From Glandiceps talaboti (lineage: Eukaryota > Hemichordata > Enteropneusta > Spengelidae), in NCBI RefSeq assembly GCF_964340395.1, contig NC_135571.1:3085611-3149610 (forward strand): a stretch of DNA of 64,000 bases. The letters are read 5' to 3'. The translations under genes were made by a program, and so were the position numbers. The notes beneath the pieces were generated by a model, which was not told the origin of the DNA, searched no databases, and saw only the letters and a program-made list of their open reading frames with translations. This document shows, piece by piece, positions 48,858 through 62,300 of this stretch. Position 1 is the first letter of the stretch; every line of letters starts with the position of its first letter.

Positions 48858-49250
48858 TTCTTTGTGACAAGTTTGTATCTATAACCCAACTCATTTAACT
48901 GTTACAAGTTGGACAACTGTTGACATTTTCTGCAAATAAGTTAAATTCTACAACCCTTTCCATTGAATTGTTACAAATTGACCAGTGGTGGGGTTCATTT
49001 TGACAAATTTGAATCTACAACCCCACTCACTGAACTGTCACAATTTTGACCATGAGAAAAGAATTCTTTGTTACAAGTTTGTATCTACAACCCTACTCAC
49101 TGAACTGCTACATTTGACCATGTGAAAAAAGTTCTTTGTAACAAGTTTGTATCTACAACCCAACTCAGTGAACTGTTACAGATTGATCACGTGAAATTAA
49201 ACTGAGAGAAGTTTGTACCTACAACCCAATTCATTTAACTGTTACAAGAA
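48858..49250. repeat. Minisatellite, unit about 65 bp, six diverged copies
   Basis: Each unit carries AGTTTGTATCTACAACCC, then ACTCACTGAACTGTTACA and TTGACCATGTG, with substitutions. Confidence 0.85.
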
Positions 49251-50001
49251 TATCTTTTAGTAATAATATATGAATCTAAAAGATGTTCTCAATCTGAGTA
49301 AAATTCTTCATTAGTTATTCGTTTCTGAAAAATCTTTTAAATTGCGTCTGAATCTTCAATTTGGAATCAAGTCATGAATCCTACTCAAGTTTGGCAGATG
49401 TCTGGAGTATCTAAACCTGCAGTCAATTCATGATATCAAATAATTTATATTCAAGATATCAAATATTATAATGGTTCTGAATGATAAAAGAATCTGATTC
49501 TCAGGTTCGAATATTGCATTCGGATACGAATATCGATAAACCTTATTTTTACTATCAAACATCAAATTTGAATATCAATCTAAATCTCATTATAAAAGTA
49601 GGATATCAGATCTGATTCGAAGTCTCAAATACTGAATCTGAAAGTGAATCTGAATCAGAATCTGGTTACATAATCATACATTTTGGAATCTGACAAACTA
49701 CTCTCCATTTCAATAGTCACAGTGATTTTCAAACAAGGTACTAATGTTTAGAATCTTTTGCGAGTGATCAAAGCTTCCTAAAGTGGTCACATTTTTTTTG
49801 CAATTCCACGTTAATAAATATTTCAAATATTTTTGAAATGGGAAAACATTAGCAACTATTATTTACTTTGTGGTAAAAAAAAATATGGGTCAAAATTCTA
49901 AACCATTTTCTGCTCGAAGAATGGGAGCTCTTTGTAATACTATGTGTAGTAACACTTCACATTGCAAAGCTAGAAACATTCTTACAGCTGGTCACAAGCA
50001 C

Positions 50002-50265
50002 ATCAGTTGGTTATGATTCTGTATGCTCTGGGACGGCCATGTTTTTATGCAAATTAGAACACAAAACTAGTAATTATGCAAATTATGTCATTATACATTT
50101 CTGACATGTAACCATGCAATCAGTTGGCTATGATTCTGTATGTTCTGGGAAGACCCTGTTTTATGCAAATTAGAACACAAAACAAGTCATTATGCAAATT
50201 ATTTCATTATGCATTTCTGACATGTAACAATGCAATCAGTTGGCTATGATTCTGTATGCTCTAGT
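50002..50265. repeat. Tandem repeat, unit about 120 bp, 2.2 copies
   Basis: Units share CAGTTGGYTATGATTCTGTA, TTTTATGCAAATTAGAACAC and CATTTCTGACATGTAAC. Each unit contains the octamer ATGCAAAT. Confidence 0.85.
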
Positions 50266-50932
50266 TCAGTTTTGCTAAAAAAACTCCCACTTACAGAGTA
50301 AAAAACTTACATCAACTAACAACTACATAACTGTACAAATTTATAAACTGTGATTGTCAAAAAAGACGATATAAATATTTAATTACAGTGCAAAGGATAG
50401 ACTACAAGTTATGTCGTGTCACTATGAGGGTTGACTGATGTGTGAGGGCGCTCTGTCACAGCATACCTTACAGACTAGTAAATGACGGATATTAAGTACA
50501 TTATGTGATTTCTAGTCTGATAAAATTGAGTGTGTGAAAATACAACCTTCAAGTTCAAGTGCAGGTTATATACTTTTAAAGGGACACTGTCTGTAACTTG
50601 GAGAGGGTGGGGGCAGCCAATCTTTGTTTCACACTGACCACCGACCACTAAATGATATTGAAACAAATATGATATCAAAAATCTGAGGCTGGGTTTAAAC
50701 AACATTTACAAATAAAAATGTTACAAATTTAATAATATTATTTTTGGTTTCAAGGTGTTTAATGGGGTTGTCATCATACAATGAGTGATGTTGCGATTTT
50801 TTGTAATTCTGCCATAGAGGGCGTCATTTAAAAAAAATGATTTCACCAGAATGAGAAATGTAGGGTCGGTCAGGTCCTCAGAAACATAGAATTAAGTACT
50901 GCCACCCTAAAAAGTTACAGTCTGTGCCACTT

Positions 50933-51271
50933 TTAAAGTGACCATATGGATGAGGATTTGGTATTTATTTTGGATTTTCAATCTATAAAACAATTTTATC
51001 ATGGTTTCCTACTTGAAAAATCAATGTGAATCTACATAGACAAAGTCTCTGTTTGTAACTCTATATCTTGCTAAATGCTATAAAACTTGTAAAAAGTTTG
51101 TTATTGTACATACATATTTATTAATCTTTTGCAATGTATCGAGTTATAAATAATGACTTGGCATGTGTTGTTTCACATTAATTTTTCAGAAGTAGGAAGA
51201 AATTATAAAATTGTTCCATAAATTAAAATTCCAAAATAAATACCAAATCCTCATCCATATGGCCACTTTAA
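50933..51271. mobile_element. Complete foldback MITE with TTAA ends
   Basis: The left end (AGTGACCATATGGATGAGGA, TTTGGTATTTATTTTGGA) is the reverse complement of the right end. The match continues with gaps for about 110 bp per arm to CAATGTGAA. Both ends abut TTAA (50933-50936, 51268-51271). TTAA target sites are the hallmark of piggyBac-type transposition, so this is probably a non-autonomous piggyBac-like MITE. No transposase is present. Confidence 0.8.
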
Positions 51272-51544
51272 AGTTATTTTCAATTGTGAGTTTAATAGTA
51301 TATACATGTGAGGTGTGTGCTAGGATGAGTACTCCTATAACATTTTACATAATGAGTTGCATAAATAGTTCTCTTCTCTTTTTGGCAATACTGGACTCTG
51401 TGTCCTTATTGATATACATCTGGGAAATAAGTAGAAATGCAGTACATGTCGCATTTGATATATCTCAAAGAGTATAGAGTTGACACCCCTTCAGACATGC
51501 GTCTTTACATATAATATCAGTATGTACTGTTGATCTATTACTAC

Positions 51545-51980
51545 TACAGGGGGTGCTACTATTTGTCTCTAGAACCACCAGGGGAATTTCCGTTATAGAG
51601 TACAGTTGGAAACATTCCACATATGGCACATAGCATTTGTGAACTCATCTTGTCAATCATCTGTCAATCACAGGGGGTGCCACTACATGTCTATAGAAAA
51701 CATTTCCGTCACTGTGACCTGTAATATTTATGATCTCCTGATCTTTTCCACTTTTTCAGGGGTGTCACTATATGTCTCTTCAAACCAATCAGATGATTTC
51801 CACTAATAGCAATTTCATGATCCCCCAATCTTTTCCACTAAAAGGAGTGTCACTATTTTTCAGGGGGTGCCACTGCATGTCTCTTGAAAACAATCAGGTG
51901 ATTTCCACAAAACAGTGGCCTTAAATATTCAGGATCTCCTTTTTCTCACAACAGGGGGTATCACTATTTGTCTCTACTAT
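51545..51980. repeat. Minisatellite overlapping the 3' end of the EF-hand gene
   Basis: Five to six diverged copies share CAGGGGGTGCCACTA, TGTCTCT and GTGATTTCCAC. The last copy (51953-51998) contains the EF-hand gene's stop codon and final residues on the other strand. Confidence 0.75.
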
Positions 51981-52194
51981 CATCAAGTGGATTCTCCACT
52001 ACTGATTCATGTAACATTATAAACAGTGGCACATAAGTCATAAAGTCAAGTAAGTCTAGCGCCCCCAAGTGTCCAAGTTTGACTTGTACCTCCTCTTGAT
52101 GTTCTGCACTGACTCCACCAGCTTTCAATTCAATCATTAATTGTTGTATGGAGATTTTATTTGTGTTTTGGTCTACATTCCAGAGAAACAAATC
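51964..52194 (-). CDS. EF-hand gene, last exon with degenerate EF-hand pair and stop
   Basis: The acceptor is ttatttccag; 76 codons plus TAG. It encodes [39 protein letters not shown], then [20 protein letters not shown] and a short acidic tail. Both loops are degenerate at calcium ligands, but the helix layout is that of a paired EF-hand. Confidence 0.9.
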   Translation of the reverse strand, partial: DLFLWNVDQNTNKISIQQLMIELKAGGVSAEHQEEVQVKLGHLGALDLLDFMTYVPLFIMLHESVVENPLDDSRDK

Positions 52195-53041
52195 CTGGAA
52201 ATAAAACGAAACATTAATCGTTAGATGATAAAGGCAAGACAGGGTAATAAAAAGCCCCTAATTTCCTGTGGTTTTTTTTGTCAAACTTGAAAAACGCAAC
52301 AATTCCTCTATGAAAATCCATGACAATACTGAGCAGCTGGTAATTTTGATAATAAGTTTGGTATGTATGGACATGTAAATGTCTTGGGAATGCGTATGTT
52401 GTCACAGAAAAGCTCAATGTTGAGCCCACCTCTGATCTTTGGATTGTAGTATCTGGTTGATAGCATCCAACTACCTAATATCTACAATCGGCTAATCATA
52501 CTGCCACCTAGTGGTCAGCTGTAACTATGGAATTTGTCATTCTGATGAGGATCATCAACCAAGACAGATCAAAAACTCTGCTAAAAACTTTGAACTACTT
52601 GTGTATTAATTATAACCTTTCTAAATCATTTGATCGACCAAACTGATCAACATTTTTGGGTCACACGGTATGGATGATTTGATAAACTGGCAAGGTTGGT
52701 TCACAAAATAACTATTTACTCACCTTGGCTTTAAACATTTTCATATTTAACATTTTAAAATCTAGTCTGTTTATAATATTCTTCATCCATCCACTGCAAA
52801 AAACAAACCAAGGATAGATTATCAGACATTATTTAACAACAAAAATGTGTACTCAAAATAAGATTTACCCAAGCCTGTAGATATATCATATTTCTCCGCC
52901 TTAACCGATGTATGAGGGTGCCCCATCATAGCATACATTACAGACTAGATTTACCCTGACCTCACAATTTTCAAATTTTTGGATTTTTTTAATACATTTG
53001 CTCCTACTATTTATACTTTATACTACACATACACACACGCA

Positions 53042-53077
<36 letters not shown>

Positions 53078-53279
53078 CACGCACATGCACACACACACGC
53101 ATGCACGCACACATACACAAACAAACACACACACACGCAGACACACACGCACGCACACATACACAAACACACACACATACACACACAGACACACACACAC
53201 ACACGCATGCACGCACACACGCACAAACACACACACACATGCATACACACACGTACACACACACAGACACAGACACACA

Positions 53280-53318
<39 letters not shown>

Positions 53319-56300
53319 ACACACACACACTTTTCAACTATATCTCTTTGGCCTTACTCCACTTCATTCTTGCATTCACCTATTTCTCCTCACATTACCG
53401 TCATCATCCCCACACCCCACCCCACCCCTCACCCCTAATCTACTTCATTGCTATATACTTACTCCAATCTAGCTATTCTTTGAGTCAATGCAGCAACGAT
53501 AGCAAACAATCTAAAGTCTGTACCATCCATAATCTTGTAGTCAGCCATTTCTAAAATCTGAAATATTAACAACATACCAGAAAATGTCAAACGATATAGT
53601 GAAAAGATGGAAAGAGTATTGGGCCAATATAATTTACCACCTGTCTGGGACAATATTTTGAAGTCATGTATGCGTAAACAAAGCATGATCCCTGAAGAAC
53701 ACCTGAGAACTCATGTTGAAACTAGGACTAGCATTATATAGAGTTAACCTATTTTTTTAAGCCAAAGTGTTTTAATCAATTTTTGTATGAAGTTAAAACT
53801 TAGAGAAGCATTACACAGAGTTTAATAGTGTATTTTTAAACCGAATTTATTTTCATCAATTTTTGTAAAAAGTTAAAAACTTACAGTGTAAATATACTCT
53901 TCCTCAGTTTCTGTTAAATTATTGGCACCAGCGATTCCCTTCAAAGCCAGAATTGTCTCAAATCCATCCAGGTATCCGTCCTCATCCTCATCACACTAGA
54001 GAAAGGAATATGAAACAAAAATTAATGTTACTTTTTTTAACTTTTTAACCAGAGCTCTGAATTTTTAACAAAAAAGGTTGCTACAATAAGAATGTGCCAG
54101 TACAAGTATAGAAATACATCATATTATGGTTATGGAAAAAGACAAAAGATTATATACTTTTGACACTAGGGGTGCTATTCAGAAGCAAGGAAGTGAGAGC
54201 CACAGTCTGGGTTTTTGTTGAGGGCGGTAACCAGGTAAAATCTACTGGTGATCCCCAATAATTTTACCGAGTTCCCAAACAAAATTACGGTAGATTGTCT
54301 GAGAAACTATGCAATTTTACCCCTTTCCTTTCCACCTTTCTGTTACCAGGGTTCCCCAACCTCTGCAAAAACACTGCAAAGCAGTTGAGTAATGTAGGCT
54401 ATGTCCCCATTTCTCAGTGTTTTAAGGCATTTTAAGCCAGACTGGATAGTTCACCTTATTTGTTTGAGGTGATGTCATTTTTAGGAACTCACAGAGTTAT
54501 ATTTACGTCTTTTTATTGGCTGCTTTTTGTCATACAATGTGGTTGACATCCAAGTTTTAGCCCTCTTGTGACACTTCTATGATATGGTATATTACAAAAC
54601 CAACATCCAACATTACAACTTTGAATAACTTCATACTTACGGCTTCAAAAGCTCTTCTGTACATCTCCACTTTTTCACTCTTTAGAATACAAAACTGTGC
54701 CAACCAACCATCTATAACAGACAAAATTAACGAATGGTGAGTTACCATAATATAATAATTACATTGTATAATATTATGACAAAGAAAGTTCTGTATATTG
54801 AAAATAACAACCCAGTTTACTCAGTGAGGCTAGTGTTGGTGTAAGTATCAATGTCTATTGACTGGATATTGTCACCATGTCTCAAAAGTAATTCTAGTTT
54901 GTACCCCAACCTATTTCTCCACATTACCCTCATCACCCCACCTATTTCTCCCCATTACCCTCATCACCCCCACCTATTTCTCCCCACATTACCCTCATCA
55001 TTCCAACCTTAATTATTTGAAGTAAGCTTTCAATAGTACCTGTATAGTTAGTCATTACTTCCAATAGAACTTTTCTTTGGTTTTCAGTTTGCCTTTTTTA
55101 CTTATGTACATGCAAGTGCCTTCCTATCTGTTGTCTTGTCTGTACCCATATCTGTGTATATTTGTCAATCAACCCACCTCTCTCTCTGTCTCAGTCTCTG
55201 TATGTGTAAGTGTGTGTGTGTCTCAGTTTGTCTGTCTGTCTGTCTCTCTCATGTCTGTTTCAGTCTATCTGTGTCTCCATCTCTGTCTATCAGTTTGTCT
55301 GTCAGTCTGTCTGTCATCCGTCTGTATGTCATCTGTCTGTCTGTCATGTCTGTCTGTCTGCCTGCCTGCCTGCCTGCCTGCCTGTCTGTCTGTCTGTATC
55401 CCTATCTACCTCCCTATCTATCTGTGAATGTATACATTTGTGCATCTAACTTTCTCCCTGTCTGCACATTTGACTTCCCATTTGTGAATGCCTATCTACT
55501 TGCCCCAGGCTGTCTGTCTCCCTGTCTATCTCTCCATTTGTGTCTCCCTGTATCTCTCCGTCTGTCCCTTCCCTGAGTATCTCTCTTTACATGTCTACCA
55601 GTACATTTATCAGTACACCCTTTATCTGTCATTTACCAAACTAAAATCTGATCAATACTCACAATCTCTGTACGACACTTCCTCCTTGGGTGGTAGAACA
55701 AGTGGTTTTTCTTTCTTCTTGAGTTTATCATACATCAGTTTAGCTCTCTTTTTGCTCCAGTCTGCTTTCTTCTTCTTTGGTTTCGGACTGGGTGGTGGTG
55801 TAGGTGTAGGTGTGGGTGGAGGGGGACTTTCTACTTTTGGCATTTCCATTTTATGCTTGACAGGTACCTTAAACTCTACAACCCGGGGTTTCACTAAGAT
55901 GAAAATCCAAAATATGCAAATTAGAAAAAAGGAAAATGTGTACAAAAAGCTGCTGTATCAAAAGTCTCTATCAATTCATAGTAAAAACTATAATTAGTCC
56001 AACTGCAAAGTTGATGCACCAGTTTTTATCATTTTGACTCACAACAACAAAATTTGGCTATCATTAGAGGACACAATGGTAAACAGATAGCATAAAAGCA
56101 TTCACATAGCAACCACTATCCTACCAGGTCCCCAATTCTCAGTACCTGTAATACTATAGGTATTTTACCACGCTCTAGGGGGTCAAAATAACAACAAGAA
56201 GGTTGACTTATTCTCAGTACCTGTAACAGCATTTTACCTCATACTAGGGGGTCAAAATAGAACACGAAGGTTGACTTATTCTCAGTACCTGTAATAGCAT

Positions 56301-59300
56301 TTTACCACACACTAGGGGGTCAAAATAGAACAAGAAGGTTGATGTATTCTTAGTACAAATTTGTAACACATAGAAAGGAGTCAATGTGTCGACCACGAAA
56401 ACAAATGATCGTCATTTTTACAAGACATGGTAAAATTCAATTTCAGGCGCCAAGAATTTTACAGCTGGGTTGATGCTCAGTTTCACCAATAATTTCCTTT
56501 TTATTCATTTTTCTAAAAAGAAAACCACTGAAATAAAGTTGACTTACCTTCTGGTAGATCTGGAAGCTCTGGTGGCGGTGGAGGTGGTGGTGGTGGTGGA
56601 GGGGGTGGAGTTGGTTCTTTAGGAGGGGGAGGGGGTGTAGGGGGTGGTGGTGTTGGTGGTTTGGGTTTCACTACAGGTTTCTTCTCCTTTTTAACTATTT
56701 CTTTCTTTTTCTTTGGCTTTGGTGGAGGAGTTGGCTCTGAAATATAACATCAATTCTGTTATTTGCATTATGTACCAGTGATTACTTGCACTGGTAGTGT
56801 ATGTATACTGTCTACAGACAACAAACCTTATGTACCCATTTTAAGTTTTACAGATGATAAAATTTGTAACCATGCAAATGTTATAAAAATTGTTTCAGTT
56901 AACATATTTTTCTGATGAAATTTTATAAAGCATATTTTCATACTTAGAATGTAACCATGGAAACCAAATTACGATGACAAATATTACACCTTATTAACCC
57001 ATTATACTTGTTACAAAAATTATTCACTATAACATATTTTTGTTGACACCTTATATTATTAGGTTACCAAATTAGATAATATTACCATGGAAACTAAATT
57101 ACAATGATGACTGTGTTGCCATGGAAACCCAATGGTGGTCATGGTGACAATGTGGTGATTTAATAACATGATCGTGAAGCAGAAATGTAACAAAGGGAAA
57201 GATTTTATATTGTTGTCTTGATGCGTACTTACCTCTCGGAGGAGGGGGAGTTGGTGGAGGAGGGGGAGTTGGAGTCTTGGGAGGAGGAGGAGGAGGAGGC
57301 AGCTTAGTTGGTGGTGGAGGAGGGGGTTCCATTTTTGTGACGGGTGTATATACACGTATTTGGTCCTGTATCTGGTAGTCGTCTTTACCATCATAGTTAA
57401 ACTCTGGTGCCGCGTCGTAGTCAAGGAGATCTAACGCGTCTTCCATCTCATCTAGAAATGATCCAATGCTGAAGCTGTCTAGTTTCTCTGTAGAGCAGAT
57501 ATGTATGAAGCCATGAATTGTAGTTTTGTTGGCATGACAACAGACTGTAAGATATGTCATGTCGCTCTGCCCTGATGTGTGAGGGCGCCCCGTCATGGCA
57601 TACCTTACAAACTAGTATGACAAGGAGTATGACAGATTTCATTAGTTTTCAGGTTTTTTCATTCTTATTTGAACAAAATAACTTACAGTTGTGTTCTCGT
57701 TTGTGAAATGATAAACTGAGTGAGTGATTGCGAAACAGCTGTATGAATACAAAAGCCCTCTGTGGACACTGGTAGGCTAACTGGAGAAATAAAAACGTGA
57801 AGGACAACATTTTCTCTATGTAAACTATAAAAATGAATTACATTGAAACGACTCAAAATTTATGAGATTAAAAATTACGAAGTAGAAAGTCTGCCAAAGG
57901 ACTGGCACAGCTGAGGATTCGGGAACGTAATCATGTTTTGTGTATATACTCTAGAAACCAAACCTAACTTATATACTGACAAGCAAATTGTGGTATTCTA
58001 CTGAAAACTTTTTTCAGTTTGGTGATCAAACACTTTAATATCCTGGATAAAAAGTTGTTAAGATAAAGTGTTGTCGGCCCAACAAAGTTTCTGTAAAGGT
58101 CAAGTTACACAAGACAACCCGATGAGCAACGCACTAACCAATTCATCACATGCAACTAATTGCTTTCACTAAATCACTTATATACTGACCTAAAACAAGT
58201 GCCTCTACATCGTCTTCATAATCGGCAATATCTTTAATATCTGGAGGGATTTCTTCACTTTCAGGACTTGGTGTTGGAAGTTGAGGGGTTGGCGGTTTTG
58301 GAGTTGGTAATCTGATTGGCTCCGGAGAAGGTTTCCGTGGGGGAGGTAGAGCTGAGAGAGAAAAAAACAATAAAAATGACGTCACTTTCAAGTTCAATGC
58401 TAAACTTTGCATTAATACAAACCTGTTCCGAACACCACAAACACATGCCTTGATTGTGAATCTTTCAGACACCTGCAAAAAGTCTGTTATCGTTAATAAA
58501 GCAAAATAAAAAAATGCAGATGGGCAAAAATTGTTACAAACATGTACGTAATACATATTAATAGATTATACCAGACAAAAACCAAAATATACCCACAGCC
58601 TGCAAAATCAAACAAGCAAAAATAATACATTAACACTTAGTTAAGTACTTAGCAAATGATCACACAAATTTACAACATCACAAGCAAGTTTGTATAAACT
58701 GCTACAAAACATCACAAAAAGCTAAAAGCCTTTATTAGAAGCGGGTTTGATGGATGGAATATTTGCAAAAAGATCAATAAATAATTCCCTATATTGTCAG
58801 TATTCTGAGTGTGTTTTCGCTACTATATCAGTATGCAGTTATGTTTGTAAGTAGTATCTGTTCATTAGACATGCGTTCTCCAGTTCAAACATCCAGTTCA
58901 ATGTATACAGCTCCAATATCATTGCTTAAGTCAAAAGTAAGTACTACGGCTGTGTTAACATGGCTCTTAAACATCAAGTTAAACATCAAGTTATCATCTG
59001 CAGCTCATGCTATTTGCCAAGCTCATTTTAATATATAACATGTCATGATCACATGATAGTCATGTGACCAGTCATGTGACCTGATAATAGTACACCTGGT
59101 TCCCAAACAATGCATCATACATGTTCAAATCAATGCATATTGTACAAGTTTTATACTATCTCATAACTATACATAAAATAGACTGAGTATCACTTTGGCA
59201 AATGGAGACATCATACTCCCAGGGAGTGACACACATGGTGATCGGGTGGTATACACTGACAAAACTGGTGACATACCTACAGTATCGGTAGAGGCTGAAG

Positions 59301-62300
59301 AGACACTGCCTGGTGGTGAAAATGGTACTGAAGACAGATCTTGTGGAGATATTCTCGCTGAGAATGAGAGTGACAGATACAGTGATAGATGCAGAGATAG
59401 ACATAGACATTTGAGGTTTCACACATGGTGACACTAACATGCAGTGAGTGACATGAAATAACACACATGGTGACAGATATTGACATGCAGTGATAAGACA
59501 TAGTGACATATGAAGTAACACACATGGTGACAGATATAGTGATATTTATGTAGTGTTCTCACCACAGCCAAACATGTGCATGAGTGCGTGTGGACACACG
59601 TGCTGCAGTTCTTGCCTCTTACCTGAGTTCTGTCTAGATCGATATGCACAGTTTGGAGTCTGTCCTGTTAACGCAGCATGTGTGGAAACTGAGCAAGTCA
59701 TATGAAGATGAAGACAGCAATGTGATGTGTGCAGCAGGCAGAGATGAGATGATCATCCACATGAAAGTGAACAGCAAGCAACAACGGTGAGAAAACTACG
59801 ATATGTAAATGTAACACTAGAAATGCAAATTGCAATTTATCTGGACACAGTGAGAAAACTACTATGATATGCAAATGTAACATTTGAAATGCAAATTGCA
59901 ATTTATCTGGACACAGTGAGAAAACTACTATGATATGCAAATGTAACATTTGATATGCAAATTGCAAATTATCCAGACGGTGAGAAAACTACTATGATAT
60001 GCAAATTAAATGTTTTAAATGCAAATTTGGAAAGACATATTCCCAACAAGTGGGAAACTATGATATGCAACTTTAACATCTGTAATGCTTAAAATGCAAA
60101 TTGCAAAATATTTGATGATCTCTTCTCAACAATGGTGAGAGAACTACTACGATACGCAAAACCCGATAGTCTTCCTGTTCTTTCTAAACTTATGAAAAAA
60201 TCGCAGAAAATTCTTAGAAACAGTTGAAATATGATTCATAAAGAAAATGTTTTGTCGTTGAATAATAGTGTTCAAAGATGTCAAGCCAAGTGGAGGCATT
60301 GGGGTGGGGGTGAGATTGGTGAAGATGGTGAGGTGTTTGGTTGTGCTTAGACTCAATGAGGGGTGGGTGGTGAGTTGTGGCATGGGTTGAGGCAGTGAGG
60401 GTGAGGGGTGGTGCTTTGGTTTGAAAGTAGGGGCTGAATGCAGTGTTCTCCCTTTTTCCTTATGAGGAGGGAAGAGAGGTAGAGGGGGGCAGGTACATGT
60501 CACATGACTGTTAATGAAAATTGTTCCGTATCTTACCCCCGTTAGTACCATACAGTGGGAAAAGAGTTTGCGTTGCAACACTGTAAAATGCCATTCCTTT
60601 GAAAGCGTGTGTGAAAAACAATATCACTTGGATTAAAATCAACACCAAACTTCATGCAAATTGACTAATTCTGTACACATTTGAAAATTCACACATATTC
60701 ATTACAAATTATATATTATTTGTTTTAACAGTAAGATGCACCTTGAAAAGCAAAAAATAAAAAATTATTCTCTCACATAATTCTTTTAACATCAAGAAGA
60801 TAGACAAGGGTCTATCAACTATCCCAACTAAACTTGCATATGGGAATTCAAAATGGCCGAAATTCAAAATGGCCGACTAACATGTTGGTGGCCATTTTGA
60901 AATATGGTGGCTATTTTGAAATTAAAATCATTTTGTTTCTTACTCTTTTTGAAAACAGTTTGACTTAGAAAGATATGATTGTTGGATTTTCATTGATTTG
61001 ATGTTGTTTGCAGAATTTTGCTTCAATTTCCAAAAATATGATTTAGACACGAAAGTCATGAAAATTTATCTTCAAAGTGCATCAAAATAAAAATATGAAT
61101 GACTTAATCTGTTAATGAAAACAGGATTCCTTCTTAAATCATTCAGTCAAAACCAAGAAATTTGCATGTTTAATGGTTAATAATTTGTTAAATTTAAACA
61201 AAATTTCATTTCTTTGAACAACACACACAACTCTCACAATGTTAATGAAGATCCCATTAGAAAACAATATGAATCAATACGCATATTTAAAAGTTAACTT
61301 TATTAATTTCTCTAATTAGATTCAAAAATAAGTGCATGCAAAACGAAATATAAATCATCTTGTGTTTAATATCACTTCTCACACCACACTCATAATTGTT
61401 TTATTAATTCTCCCGTTACTCAATTTAAAAAAATAAATAAAAAATAAGACCAACTTCATTTTAGTTCAAAACCAATAACCCGTGCAGTTAATCTCAGTTG
61501 TTAGGTTTGTAACGGGATTCAATCGGGTGAAAAAAAATCTGGCACTTACTTTCTACAAATTGTTCAATGTCACTGTCTTTGTCAGAGAGTGGCAATGGTG
61601 TCAAAGGTGATTTGCCTTGTGTGGTAGTGGAAAGAAAATGACATTTTTAGTACAATGGTGTGTGCGCGTGAAAAGTCTGTAAAACGTGTGTGAAATATGC
61701 ATAAGATATGTGTGTAATATGTATGTATGAAATAAGTATAAAATATTGATGAAATGTGTGTGAAGTATATATGAAATGTGTGTGAAATATATGTGTGAAT
61801 ATAAAAGTGATGAAATGTGTATGAAATATGTACAAAATATGTATAAACTATGTGTGTGAAATATGTGTACAAAATATGAATGAAATGCGTGTGAAATATG
61901 TACAAAACATGTTTGAAATGTATATGTGTGAAATATGTGTACAAAATATGTGTAAATCCATGTGAAATATAAAATATTTGTGATGTGTGAAATATGTACA
62001 AGAAATGTATAACATGTGCAATGTATAGAAAGTGTACATTATGTATAAAATGTGTGATATATGAAATATTTTTGAAATGCATGTGAAATAAATATGAGAG
62101 TATGTGGAATGTGTGAAGTGCGTAAAACACATGAAATGTATGTAAAATGTTATACTGTATGGGGAAAATATGAAGAGTATGAAATGTGTATAAAATATAT
62201 GAAAAGAATATCAGATCTATATGAAAATGTACGATATGAGTGTTTGTGAGTGAAACATGCAACAGATTGCTGTCTGTTTGGATAAATGTTATGTTGACAA

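Larger units (their letters stand above)
47140..51960. other. Convergent intergenic region between AK3 and the EF-hand gene
   Basis: No gene is supported. It holds a 16-G run near 47237, a GA/CAGA microsatellite, an unexplained 110-codon open stretch at 48290-48634, three minisatellites and a complete TTAA MITE. The part below 51960 is probably 3' UTR of the EF-hand gene. Confidence 0.6.
52195..55662 (-). other. Introns between the EF-hand exons
   Basis: Short introns (about 0.3-1 kb). They hold a CA-rich tract (53028-53330), a TCTG tract (55185-55400) and a 39-bp minisatellite (54895-55010). Confidence 0.7.

Noticed and set aside
52979-53554. His/Thr-rich 191-residue frame
   Set aside because: Translation of a CA tract lying in an intron of the EF-hand gene.
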